DNA of 64,000 bases, taken from NCBI GenBank assembly GCA_037833965.1, contig AP031355.1, positions 8,643,501-8,707,500 of the forward strand. The letters run 5' to 3'. Below are positions 14,690 to 27,100 of the stretch, piece after piece. The translations under genes and the position numbers were made by a program. The first letter of the stretch is position 1. The number at the start of each line of letters is the position of its first letter. The notes under the pieces are model-generated. The model was given only the letters and a program-made list of their open reading frames with translations. It did not search any database and was not told the origin of the DNA. The DNA is from Marchantia polymorpha subsp. ruderalis. Taxonomy: Eukaryota; Streptophyta; Marchantiopsida; Marchantiales; Marchantiaceae.

Positions 14690-14725
14690 GAACTGGCAGT
14701 CTGGCAGTCTGGCAATCTGGCAACA
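14690..14725. repeat. Octamer tandem repeat (CTGGCAGT)n
   Basis: About four imperfect CTGGCAGT/CTGGCAAT units in a row. Confidence 0.8.
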
Positions 14726-15087
14726 CTGACAATCTCCTTCAGCTCCAAAAGCCTTGAACAGAAGCCGTAACGGAACCATGACCTCCATGAGAACCCGGAA
14801 CGAAATCAGTAGAATATACCACCGTCGGATGAGAGCTCTCGCACTCGCACTCGCGCTCGCCCTCGGGACATGCAAGCAGCGTGAAATCTTTCTTTCTCTC
14901 TTTCTGCTGATTGCTGTCTTGAAGATGAAGAGAGTGAAGATTCTTGAAAAAGGGGGTGCGACCGCGACCCGGCAACAGAGTCGACGATCTTTGCCACACC
15001 AAAAGGACGTAGACAGCATGGACGGCACCTACGGCTCGGGAAGAATCACCAGCGAGGACTCCATGACTTGCTACAGATGCAGTAGAA

Positions 15088-15122
15088 GGGCAGGGCAGAG
15101 CAGAGCAGGGCAGGGCAGGGCA
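15088..15122. repeat. (GGGCA)n pentanucleotide repeat
   Basis: AGGGCAGGGCAGAGCAGAGC followed by three more GGGCA units; opposite orientation to the copy at about 8050. Confidence 0.85.
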
Positions 15123-17169
15123 TGACATGCCCCTACGTAGGGCGGGGCCGGAGCCCTGACAGAGAGCTCGGAGTGCCAGTGCCCACTGCCCCAACCATTG
15201 GACCAAAACACTACGAACACAAAAGTACGTGTGCTCTACATTTCCCCATACACACACTTCCATTGAAGATGGAAGCGGACGAGGGCAAAAATCTCCAGCC
15301 TTTCACAGGCTCCGTGTGGATAGGTCCGAAGGTGGGGGAGGGGGGTACTCGTAATTAAACCTCAGGTGCTGCAGGAGTAGGAGGGCGAGATTGCGAGAAG
15401 ATATTTGGCGAGAAGTGAATCCAACGCAAACATCAGATAACATGACATATCAGATAACGCTAGTGATTGCACCTAAAGCATTGCGGCAAGATTTCTAGAG
15501 AGTCCTTTCGAGGGAGGGAACGGGATGTGAAATCCGAGCCCCACACAGAGCTACACTTCTTACCCTCTCCCATATCCCCCATGTCCCCCCTGAAGAAGAC
15601 CAACGAGGAAATGAAAAAATGTCATCACCATGGCATGGTTTTCCCCCCAAAAGTGCAGCCTAAAGAACGACCCCCGCCCCCGCCCCCCAAAGTCCCCACC
15701 CCACTCCACCCATCCCCAGGCAAGCACCACCACTTCCGCTTTTACTTTTGTGAAATTCTTAGGCGATGAATAGCCCGCGAGCATAGAGATGGTGATGGAT
15801 CGACGAAAACGAGTCGAGGCATTTTTCCAGGCACGGCGAAATTTCGTTGGGAGAAGGCCGAAGGTCAAAAGCAAAACAAAGAAAGGTAAGGTAAGGTAAG
15901 GGAGCGATGGAGCAAGATCGGCCGAGCCTGGCAACAAATCACCCAATCATGTCCGCCTGCCTCGGACCGTGGACATAGGCCACTCCATTCCACTCCACTC
16001 CACTCCAACAGCGCTCTAAAGTGCGCAGCGCAACACAATGATTCTCGAGCTCGAGAAAGAGATGGCATCTGTGCACGCTTGCCACACAGCCTACACCGCA
16101 GCAAATATTGCCAGACTCTTTTCCCCTCCCTCCATCGCTCCATCCCTCGGCCCTCCATGCCCTCAGAGCATCGCAGATCTGTCTGCCCAGACGCGGAATA
16201 TGTCGTGCCCGAAAAGCCATGCGCCGAAATAGAATTCGATGAGCGCCACTGGCAGCGCGACGGTCCTCTTCGGGAATAGGGGACCGCTTCCTCGCCCCGA
16301 ACATCCGGTCAACGAAAAAAGTTGCTCTTTTCCCCTAAAATTTCGGGCCCCCAGTGCCGACCTTTTACATTCAATAGGGAAGCATGTAGCGAGAGCGCCC
16401 GAGCCGATGATACACGAATTCAAATATTCCCCCGAAGGAAAGGTCGCTCACATCTCCCGAAATTACAAAATCAGAATACTTCCAAAAAGACATATATTCA
16501 CGAAAAAGCGTCCGGAGGCATAAGCAAATGATAACCCCGGCGCCCGCTTCGGATCGACCGGGAGACCGGAAGGAATCGAGTACGGCCCTACGGAAGTCGG
16601 TAGTCGGGCCGTAGGCCTACTGCAGTCGGGGGCTACGGTGGCAGCGGCAGGCGTAGGTCGCACCGGGAGGAAGCGAGGGAGGTGACCGAGGGAAGATGCC
16701 GTGCCTGCCAGTCATCCACACGGGGCGACAGGCAGTGGCCAGTGACCAGTCCCCAGGGAAGACGACATCATGTCCTGGAAGCATATGGGAAGAGAGGCAC
16801 GATGGCTCTTAACAAATCAGAGGATGTTTTGCAGGGACACCCAACAACAACATCCTGCTGGCGAAAACTACAATTTCGAACCTTTGTTTGTTCGCGAGGC
16901 TAGTCACCTACAAAACAATATGCCATTCCCTCTCTCTCCCTCCCTCTCTCTCTTCGAGAATAATGGACTCCTGCAGCTGCCCAGCTCGGCCGTCTGAAAC
17001 GGTCATCTACATTCCGAATTTCTCTTGCACAATGGAATAATTCAGGCTTTTGTCGATGGGATCTGTCTGCTTCTCGTCCAGGTCAAATGATGCATGCGTA
17101 GAAAAGTGCTCTCTTGCTCTCCTAAGTGTGTCATTTGGATCACCATTATGGACAGCAGGCCGGCTGGCT

Positions 17170-17194
17170 TGTTGGTTGGTTGGTTGGTTGGTTG
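17170..17194. repeat. (GGTT)n microsatellite
   Basis: Six GGTT units followed by a T run. Confidence 0.9.
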
Positions 17195-20100
17195 TTTTTT
17201 AACTCACGATCGTCCAGTGATGGAACCGCTTTTCTGTTGGCCTCTCGAGTGCGGATCTGAACGTCGGCGAATGGCGACCCGTCCACGAGTGGTTTTCGAG
17301 TGCTGCCATCTTCCTGAAACTGGAATCTACTGACAGTTGACAATGTTTTCCAAGCTTCGGATCAGACATGTGAGACAATGGTATGTGAAACCGGCCGCCA
17401 CAGTGAAACCTCAGATCTTCCCTTCCCTTCCCCTCTCTGATACAAGTAGACAAGCCCACCCGGGTAAGCCAGACCTCGTCGCTCGTGGCCGCCACCACCA
17501 CCACCAACAACAACAGCGACGACAACCATCGTCCGACGTCGTCGTTGTAGCTCTGCATGTCATGTCATATACGTGCGAGGGACCAGATCAGCCATGGTCC
17601 GTGCGCGCTTACATCCACACTCGTGCGAACGCCACTTTTGGGCAGCTGCTCCCCTCCCCTCCCCTCGCCTCCCCCCTCCCTCGTCCCCCAGTCCCGAAGA
17701 GGAGGCCATTCGTGAAGGTTCGTGGAATCGTGACTCTGTTCGCGCAGAAAGCTTTGACCAAGTGCTTGACTTGCACTCCTGGACAGTGATTTCGTTTTCC
17801 GGATCCATTCAAAGCTTGGTTTCTGTCTCGGGCTCTCATTCCGTCGCTCGGAGTTCCATCCGCACATTTTAAATTGTTTCCTTCTAAGCATGTCACCCGA
17901 ATCACATCATTTGGTACACCGGTGCACAGATCATTAATCGTCCGAGATTAATTTATATTTAATTGATCAATTCAGTTTCTCAACCTGACTATGGAAATTT
18001 AATACCTTCTGGGCGAGGCCAATTCTCGCTCAACGATTTCCGTTTTCCCACTCAAACCTTTTTTAATCTCTTTCGCTGTATCTATTTACACCGTGTAAAT
18101 ACAACCAGACATATCTGCAACTTGCAGCTGAGTAAACCGGATCTCCTCCAAAACTCACGACCATGGCTAAGTGCGCCATGATCATGAGTTCTTAGACCTC
18201 GTCTTCAGGAGAAAAGCTGCTATTAAATTTGTCGTGTCCTTGACGGAATTTTCTAGACCGAGCACGAGCTGCAGCCAGTTTTAATCTGAACTAAAATTTC
18301 GCAAAAAAATTTGGAGACGTAATAAGACCCACCACCATTCATACCGTGGGCAAATCTGAGAATCTAGAGGCACAGTAGTTGAGCTGAATCTACTCGGTAG
18401 CGCATAAAACAGCGAGACGTTTATGCATGCACGACGGCCGCACTTTACTCTGTTTCAGTCATCAGTGACGCAAGAATTGCTTGCGAAATTTCAGACTTTA
18501 AACCTCGCGGCTTTGAAAAGAGTCGCGCTGCAACTGGAGGCAGTAAAAATGTGTTTTGGTTGTTCGATTTTTGGTTGGAAGGCAGCGCTTGCACCACGAC
18601 CGAGGCAAGCAAGGAGCAGTGGAGCACACACTTAGCAGAACTAAAACTCCGCGCCTTAAAAAGCTGCACATCTCGAAAATCTGCATGCACAACGAGGACC
18701 ATTCCCAGATCTTAGTCCACACAGTACTATGCAAATCGGGTCAGTTCCAGATTTAAATAAACAATTTTCTCTGGTTGTCGGCCTATGGCCATAAAAAAAA
18801 CTGGTGGGGATCATTACATCTTCTATTAGTGAAAATTATTTTCATAGCGGAGGTTTACAAAATCCATCGACGTATCGTTGTTGAAGAGTCGTGGCATTAA
18901 TAGATTTGGGTGTCAGGATTTGAAATCCAAAAGGAACTCCACTTGCAATCGTACAACAATTTCTACTTTAGAGCTTGGAACAAGAAAGCACCACACTTTC
19001 CAACTATATAAAAATGTCGGCTTACAACACTTTCACTTCGAGCTAATTGAGATAAAATAAAATGATTATAATGTTTCTTGGCCTGATGAATTCAAATTTA
19101 TGTTTTTTGTCATGCATAATAATCCAAAAGTCATGGTACATGGTCATGAACTTGTTGGCTTGTTACTTTCACTCCGTGGTGATAGTATCCACGTTGTTTG
19201 GATCTCTTGCGTATTGTATTGTGATGTGAGTTGGTTGGTCGTTGGATTGAAGGATTCTTGGAACTTTGAAACCGTTCACCTTAATTGAGACTCAAATTAT
19301 GTGAATTTTAGATATTCTTTCCGTTCAATCTTTCTACCATTCATATTTTTGTACTACCTCTAAATATTTTTTCTTTAACTTCACATTTCGTTGACTGTGA
19401 AATTTCACAGTCATTTTTATAGAATTTTTAACTTTTACTCAGCAACTAGATACATTCTGTTCCGCCACTCACCATGTCTGATGTTTGATAATTACTCCAA
19501 ACGATACATTTTTTTCATGTATTCATACTTCTATAAATTAATGTTCAAATGTTTGTGTGAAATGTTTTTCTTTGTTTCTTAGATAATAAATTTTTTCACG
19601 AATTTCATGTTAAGACTTCAAAATAATAGTGATAGAGAAATCGCTGAAAAAAATAAATAATCATGATATTGAAAAAAAAACCTCGCATGTCTGTGTTTTT
19701 GCACGTAATTTTTTCTCAAAGAAATACAAAATATGTTTACAAATTTTTCTCATCAACATAAAGAATATGAGTAAAATTTGAAAATGAATTATATATGTGA
19801 TGTAGCGTGTAAATATTGATTTGAAATATGTTAATGTATATTATGAACTTGTATTTTTAAAAATTAAAATTAGATAAAAGTTAAAAAATATTTGATTTTG
19901 ATGAAAAAGATAATAAGTAATTCAAGAAAGATTCAAAAAATAAAATAAAATTATAGGATTAAATTTTTTTGAATATTTTTCTACATGTTTTCTACTAATT
20001 AGATCAACCAAATGTTTTATTTTGAATATAATTTTTTTTAAATCTCAATTTTTAGAATAAGCATCTCATTCACATATAATATTACAAAAGTGATACTAAA

Positions 20101-20445
20101 AGTCTGATCATTCAACTCATTAGACATAGATCAAAGACATTAACTTAAATCTTTGAGCTTTCATAAACTCAACAAATTTTGAATTTTAATCAATTCAACA
20201 TCAAATTTCGTATATTTTTTTAATTATTATATTATCGTGCAAATTTTTTCTCTAATGATTCATAGAATATGACGTGAAAACATTTATTGAATCCAATATT
20301 ATATCAGACATTAAAAAAACTCATTCTTGTATCATATTTGCTAGAAATGATAAGATTTGATTGTGGTTCAGTTTTTTTATGTAGAATTTAGCCATCAAGT
20401 AGATTTTAAAAACACTCTTTCATCATATCTTCTATTCTCTTTCAA

Positions 20446-20451
<6 letters not shown>

Positions 20452-20479
<28 letters not shown>
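20452..20479. repeat. (TA)14 microsatellite
   Basis: Uninterrupted TA dinucleotides in the AT-rich block. Confidence 0.95.
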
Positions 20480-20482
<3 letters not shown>

Positions 20483-21339
20483 GCTATTCATCAAGTTATA
20501 TGAAAGCTTTTCTAGCTTTCTTGTCAATTAATTGTTTCATCTCAACTACATAATAATCTTCCAAGTAATCTTATTGACATATAAACGATTTTTTTATAAA
20601 AATCTATTTTTTTACAAGATAAATGCAATTTCATCATCATTTCCAATGTTAACAATTGATAATCTTTACATATCTCATATCTAGCTGAACATTTACTTGT
20701 ATGATGTGATGATCTCATGATGAAAATTTTTGATTCAATAGTTTCATTTGATGCAATGTTTTGACAATCATGAACAATAACAACTTTTTCTCATTTTTTT
20801 GAATATCTCATCATCATGAATTCTAGAGAAAATTACTTGATAGAGCTGCTTTGTAACCTAAAACACTTGCTAGGATCCAATACCATTCAATTTAACCGAT
20901 GAAGTTCTTGACGTACATATAGTACACTGTCACCCATGTTTCAATACGAGTTCTTGTATCTTGATAGTTGGCGACTATAGTGTGGAGGAAGAGAGTGCCC
21001 TTATCAAGTCAATATATCTCAGAGTAGTACTTTGGCCTTGAGGTTGAACTGAGATTCTATAAATCATTGTCGTGACAGTGTGTAATTCAAAACAAACATT
21101 CGGGTAATAAAAATTTTTAAGCAGATATGAAGCTCATGTCGTACTTTTCGTCTTTCATCGTTCTTTTATTGTTGTTTTGATCGTTGAAAAAGCTTGTTGC
21201 AGCTATCAAAATTGTGAGTTCGTCACTTTTTTTATAGATTTTGTTTCAAAAGGTCTTCGATAGCCTAACATTGTTGGTTCGTTTTGAAGTTTCAAACTCT
21301 CATGGATAATAGTTTGCGGATGTTTCTGGATCTTTGTAT

Positions 21340-21557
21340 CATGTTCTCATGTTAGTTATAGGTAGCCTATTGAGCTCCAAAATTTATAATGCATTGTACC
21401 TAATCCATAATTCATCTTAGAACATGGATTTTGGATGACAATGTGTTGCATGTTCTCATGTTAATTATAGGTGGCCAACTGAGATTCAAAATTTATAATG
21501 CATTGTACCTAATCCATAATTCATATGAAAACATGGATTTTAAATGATGATGTGCTG
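21340..21557. repeat. Two 109-bp direct tandem repeats in AT-rich DNA
   Basis: Copies at 21340-21448 and 21449-21557 both begin CATGTTCTCATGTTA and share AAAATTTATAATGCATTGTA and CCTAATCCATAATTCAT. About 85-90% of positions match by eye. They are non-coding and lie about 300 bp from the left end of the MULE. Confidence 0.85.
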
Positions 21558-22449
21558 CATGACGTTTGATGGTACTCTTGGATAAAGTAACTCGTGTTGT
21601 ATCATTGCAAGTTTTTTGTGTTCCTTAGAGTTCATATCAAGTATTTTTTAATTATTTTTCCAAAATCACATGTGAGTAGAGATATATACTTGATATTAAG
21701 AGATAAAAATATTTTGTATTCAATGATAGAGTTTTGTAAATATTCAAAATTTACAGTTCATAAGAAATCATATGTTTTAATGCTTTATAATTTTAGCATA
21801 AGTAAGAATTTTTTTGTATGTTATATCAAATCTTCACTATTTTTGTTGTGTATAGAAGTTTGACTTGTACAGCCAAATATTTTAAAAGAGAATTGACAGG
21901 TGCACCTCCCACCTTACTGCGTACATACTCTCCACGCGGCACTCTCACCTCCGCGCGACAAAAAACAAGAAAGAAGCGACACTCTACAAATGGCAATGAA
22001 CTCATGGGTTTATTTTGGCGCTAGATTATTTGCGTGCACATTTGTCCGAAGAACCTTAATTGCCTTGCGCGGGCTCATGTGATTGCACATGATTGTGCGA
22101 CAAAGTCACAAGCTCAAAAGCATTCGGATCACGACATGTTGAGTTGTCGTCTTTGATGCGCTTCTTGCAAGATACTTTTGGACGTCCACGTCCTCATTTA
22201 ATGTGAGTTGGATCTTGCACAAGTCTAAAGGCTGTTCTGACAAAGAAAAACAAGAGTGACATGCATGATTTGTTGCTGGTGCGGTGGAAGCGGATCATGA
22301 CAACCTTGAATTTTCTAAAACGTTTTTGAAAGCTGCGATAGCGGTTTGTTCTCAATGCATTCCCTAGCCAACGATATCAACAGCAGAAGCTCACTTGGCT
22401 TGTCAAGCCACAAATGAACCAAAAAATTTCGTCATTAAGAGCCTCCCCG

Positions 22450-23960
22450 TTTGATGCAAGGATGTCATAGATACAATGAGCACGCGGTAGGCCCATTTTT
22501 TGGTGAACACATTGTTACACGAATAGCAACGCCTCTAAATCGTCGTGCCTTGTCCAGCTGATACTCGACAAGCTTTAGTGCATGGTGTGGAACTTTTTGT
22601 TGTACATTTGCCCAAATTTCACTATATTGTGAGACCAACGTATTTGCATAATCGCAAGCAATTTGACGTCGGATCAGAGTCTCATGTTGCGAAACATGAG
22701 ACTCTTGTAGACATTGATAAGATCGCCAGATGAAATAGTAATCCAAGTTTTCAAGGCGCCACGATTGCCCTCGGCGCGGCAAGTGACAAGGTTCCCAAGA
22801 TGACAATGAACTTTGTCCAAGCAAGAATACACTGCTCCTTGTGCGCGACGCCAAGTTGCGTAAATATAGTTGCATGCGTGTTGTGTATGCTATGCTTTGG
22901 CTAGCATAGCTGTCCAGTTGGCGTTGAACGACTCGGTATCTGTGTATTGACACAATTAACAAAATTTGAACTTAAATTTCTTCCATTTTTTCAACCCAAA
23001 ATACTTTCAGCATCTAGCAAGCACATTCTTTTGGATGTGCCAACACAAAGAAGATTGTGAGCAGCCATAAATATTACGCAAATGACCAACATTAACGCCA
23101 ATTTGCGATCCATCATAATGACCACAAAAAATTGTCTTGCTAAATTGACTTTGATCTCCGGTGAGAGAAAGCAAAAGGCGATTCACTAGTAGACGACAAG
23201 CCAACAATATGAAGGAGTGGCATTTTGAATCGGTTTGACTTGTGTGTGCAATCCACATCCATCATGTGGGGAAACTCATTGGCAAACTTGACACATTGAA
23301 CTAGAGCAAAGAAGAGGCGCATTAGGTGAACTCCGTTGTCCTGGTCATGGGCATGAAAAATATTCTTTGTGTGAAGCTTGTCAAGGAGTATTTGGATGGG
23401 AGTACTCCCGTCCAGTAGTTTGTTTCAAATTGTTTCTTTGGTGTTGTAGATGTCTCGTGGAATGAGGAAGTAGTACGGATCGCTTTGGCGGATGGAGGCC
23501 AAAATCACTTTTGGTGCTGTCCCTACTTTCGACAATGTGTGGATGCTTGCCTTCTAAATGACGTTCAACTTTCGAGCAGCTGGATAGGGGGAAAGGTTGC
23601 CATCACCGTCGTGATTCTTGTGCTCCCTTTGCATAACAAAAACACGCCATTCGTAGAGCACACCAGCGGCTGGTGCTAGTACTTCAGATTGTCGTAGTGT
23701 AACTGAGAATGAACAACTAGAAATTTTGAAGAGCATTTGCGCTTGCGATTGTCATCTGTGAGGTTCTTTGACTTGTTCTTGTACTCGCTGTCGTGTGCAC
23801 GTGCAAGCGAGACTTTGCGTGTATCGTCGGTCTTGCTCTTCATAGAGCGACCGTGGGACAAAGTATTACCTTTATGTTGGTATGTGCCATAATTGCAGCT
23901 TTTGCTGCCTCAAGCGAAGCAAACACAACTTCATAAGGTGGTGGTCTCAACATTGTAGTG
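22450..23960 (-). pseudogene. MULE transposase, frameshifted and interrupted
   Basis: Pieces in several frames line up with one Mutator-type DDE transposase. An N-terminal piece, YEVVFASLEAAKAAI, lies near 23,940-23,900. FPHMMDVDCTHKSNRFKMPL (near 23,270-23,210) carries the first catalytic Asp region. VVIMMDRKLALM (near 23,120) carries the second Asp, followed in another frame by LCWHIQKNV. GALKTWITISSGDLINVYKSL-like sequence is near 22,770-22,710, and KMGLPRAHCIYD, the terminal Cys/His-type motif, is near 22,490-22,460. Moving from piece to piece needs frame changes and crosses stops, so the element cannot encode an active enzyme. I report only what is visible and do not reconstruct it. Confidence 0.85.
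22676..22705. repeat. 13-bp perfect hairpin within the MULE relic
   Basis: The arms AGAGTCTCATGTT (22676-22688) and AACATGAGACTCT (22693-22705) are separated by GCGA. It lies in the former transposase coding region and has no assigned role. Confidence 0.8.
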
Positions 23961-24148
23961 TGCAACAGTGCGGTGGCGTGCACTTATGGCAGGGTGGAGC
24001 AGTGTGTGGCAGCCTTTTATTGTATAGAAGCTTGTAGCTTGAGTAAGAAAAGTTGCTCGTTTGTCTAGTTAGTTCTTCTTGTTGTTGGTTCGTCGCGCGG
24101 GGATGTGTACGCAGTAGGGAGTGTGTACCTGTCAATTCCCTTTTAAAA

Positions 24149-27100
24149 TAGTGTAAATAAATTGATTTCACCACTTACCGTGATTGCTACATACATTTTT
24201 TTGGTAGGTAAAAAAAGTATGAAGATGTTTAAAATTATTTACAAAAAGAACTTGCATACTTTGCAAAAAAAAATTACTGTTTCTTTTGAAAAAATTCACT
24301 CATGAGTGCAATTTTTGTGGTGGATTGGTTAAAATTTTCTCAAGAACGAAAATATAACCAATGTAATTCAATGGCTGTTCTATAAGATAAAGGGGGTGGA
24401 TTGGTTGATTTTCCTAGTAAGAGAATATGACGACCAAAATTTTTACACGTTCACAATTGGGCCACATCCACCGCAATTCACCGTAGACACGTAAAGACAT
24501 GGAGACAATGGGCAGGAGTATAAACTCCAAATTGTCATAAAAACCTCGACCTGAAGGTTGAACTAAAAGTTTCAATTCAGCCTTTTGTGGATAAATCCAG
24601 GAAAGTGTTCACTTGAATTATTCTTCAATAATTCTCAAAACAGTTGCGGGGGGGATGTTGAATTTGACGGGACTCCCGAAGAAGGCTATGGCTGAGAGAT
24701 GTAGCCCCGACGGGCTCGCAAGACGATGCACAATCTCATTGACCTGTGACGCCAGATTTCGTCCAAATCGAGCAATAACTTGTTGACATGTTATCCACGT
24801 CGAGGCCTTGAATGCTGCACATGATCTACTGTTCGAACGTCCACTTCGAGAGGAGAAAGTAAATCTGCATCTTCATCAACCGCCTTCGAAATGAACGGAA
24901 TGAAGATCGAGCAGTGGATACACAAAATATAATCTCACGAGGTTGGGATAAGCTTTGCGCATGTTAGCGGATGCAGATTAGATGTTGGGACTAGAATCAT
25001 AAGTGTTCGTGGTTATCATAATTGCCAGAGCAATGATCAGCCCTATGGAAAACGGGGGCATTACATTTTGGCGATCTTTCACGATCTTAAGCCGATCGAT
25101 CCTCTTACTGTAGACTCGGATATCGATCTAATCGCACTTATAATTTGTCCTCTCTCAATCAGTGAATCTGCCCTCCCTAACATCATATGCTCCTATTGCA
25201 AACGCATGGATGGAGATTATCACTCACGTTCCATAATTCTACTCGATCCAGATCTGATGAAATGCCACTGTTGGACAAAATCCCCGACCACTTTTCTCAA
25301 TCATCCAAATTCTGGGCTGACTTCAGCATTAAGGATCATAACCGTCGGACTAAAAGGGGCAAAGCCTGTAGTGAAATCTCATTTGAGGACTGACGAGGTT
25401 GATGTGCATCATCAATCGACAAACGGTAGGTTGACTTGAACATCAACTTAAAGTATCTGAGCACCAAAAGCTGCACACGCCATCGTTCCTTTTGGGCCTT
25501 CTTTACACGACGTAGCATCGGACTGCAGTCGAGGCCCATGGTCGCCATAAATACTCAGTAGAGCTCTTGTAGCGATGTCAATTCTCGCAGGGACCAATAA
25601 TACACAGCCGTCTGGACATGGAATTCACTTCGCCTTGCGAGTGCACAGTCTGAAAAGAAGAAGGTCCAACGACCCCGAATTTTCTAGCGAGCGAAAAATG
25701 AAGACGGGTGGAGCTTTCAAGTCAGTCGTTCGCTTCCAGTTCCACACAGCACGGACACCTATGAAATTAAGCTTAGAATACTGGGGGCCTGAGGTCTTGT
25801 GCGCAATGTAGGAGAATCGTACGCTAATAAATGCTCTCAACCTCCTTGTAAGAAGGTATAGATGAAGTCTGATATAGGTGCAGCAATTGTGCTGAGCTCG
25901 AGCCTACAATGCTCGCTCCACCTCTCGCATTTGCCCGAAATCATGTCCTACCGCCTACTCCCTCGCAGTAGCTGCCCTCCAGTTGACTGCAGGACTTCAG
26001 AACTAATCCTACTGCCTCTGGGCCAGCCCTCATCATCTTCTGGGGGATGGCATATAATGCACACCCAGAAGTAGCAAATTCCCAAGGCCAAGCGCCTCCA
26101 GAGCATCTATCTATCTCTATCTACGTACGTAGCAGGGCAGGGCTCAGGACTGGATTGTACTTACAAGATTGTACCTAGCAGTGCAGTAGTGTAGCAGTAG
26201 GGACCCTGCCTCTTCCCAAGGGGAGAACTAATTGCCACAACCTGTGGCTACACTGCGACTGCTTTTGTTCCGTGCTGGCGAGCTTATGCTTACTTTTTGC
26301 TGGTGATTTGTTGTGAGCCGACCATTGTATACCGAAGTTGTGTTCCCCTGGAGGATTTGCGCTATCCTCCCGCAAGGGAGAGAGGGAGAGATACTGCGTA
26401 GGCAGGCTTCGAAATGATGAGAACCAGGTTCTGATTATTTTTATGATTATCGTTCTTTATTCCTCTCCATATTCTGATTGGCTTTCTGGTGCTTTTTCTA
26501 GTGTATCCGCGCTTGCTAGCAGTCGGATACGTGGAAATGCTCGTAAATATCTGTTGGAGCCAATGCTCTTTTTTGTCGCGGATATCTCATTCATTGGCTG
26601 AACCAACGACTTGATTCCATCTCCTTTGCGGAAGGAGGGCTTCCATCAAGTTTTCTTCTTATGAGCCTTTCGGCGTCATAGATGGAACCAAGAGAGAACT
26701 CTGAGACAGTCAAAAGCGTGAGGTGTAATGTCCCCAGTTTTATCACGTTTTAGGCATTTATGAAGTGGTGGTTTGGCATTCATCGCCCATTCCGGTTCCG
26801 GAGTTGGGCTCGTTTGAAAGGATCCACGGCCTCCTCCGCCTGTTCGAATTTCTATTTCTGCGCTAGTTTATCCAGCTCCAGCCAAAATGCCACACAAACG
26901 AGTGAGAAGCAGCAAAAAGAACACAAAGCAAAGCAGTATTGCAGGCTAGAAAAGGGAAGGGGGGGGGGGGGGGGGGAGGAAGGTGGTCACCTGGGAAAAG
27001 GTCCCCACATGACCTTCGTGCTTTTTCCTACTCGTACTATACGCGGTGTTCTTCATTCAGTCCTGCTCTGGCCAATCGCTCTACCACCTTATCAGAGCCG

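Larger units (their letters stand above)
5740..18780. other. Long gene-poor spacer with many simple repeats
   Basis: Mixed GC-richer DNA, with CTCG/TCGA-rich stretches, holds the microsatellites and the 19-bp hairpin listed above. The longer frames (10572-11159 plus, 11554-12159 plus, 7670-8263 minus) are compositional: Arg/Ser/Pro-rich, unlike any family I know, and often on both strands at once. No tRNA, rRNA or known microRNA could be picked out by eye. Confidence 0.5.
18780..21879. other. AT-rich block next to the MULE
   Basis: Very AT-rich, with A/T runs, the (TA)14 repeat and the paired 109-bp repeats; nothing coding. It probably consists of decayed repeats. Confidence 0.5.
21888..24140 (-). 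mobile_element. Decayed Mutator-like element (MULE) with terminal inverted repeats
   Basis: The left end reads GAGAATTGACAGGTGCACCT and the right end, in reverse complement, GGGAATTGACAGGTACACAC. Similarity continues through ACTGCGTACA and a CGCG-rich stretch for about 50 bp with small gaps. Both ends are bordered by TTTTAAAA (21880-21887 and 24141-24148). This could be an 8-bp target duplication, but it is palindromic, so it cannot be told apart from a slightly longer inverted repeat. Inside lies a minus-strand transposase relic of the MuDR/FAR1-like class. It sits at the edge of an AT-rich block. Confidence 0.85.

Noticed and set aside
25068..25439. A 123-codon plus-strand frame with a Cys-x-x-Cys-like segment
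   Set aside because: It starts at a TTG, has no homologue I recognise and has no supporting neighbours.
26200..26222. CTGCCTCTTCCC, resembling part of plant miR408
   Set aside because: Only 12 nt match, both ends differ, and I could not see the long foldback a MIR408 precursor needs.
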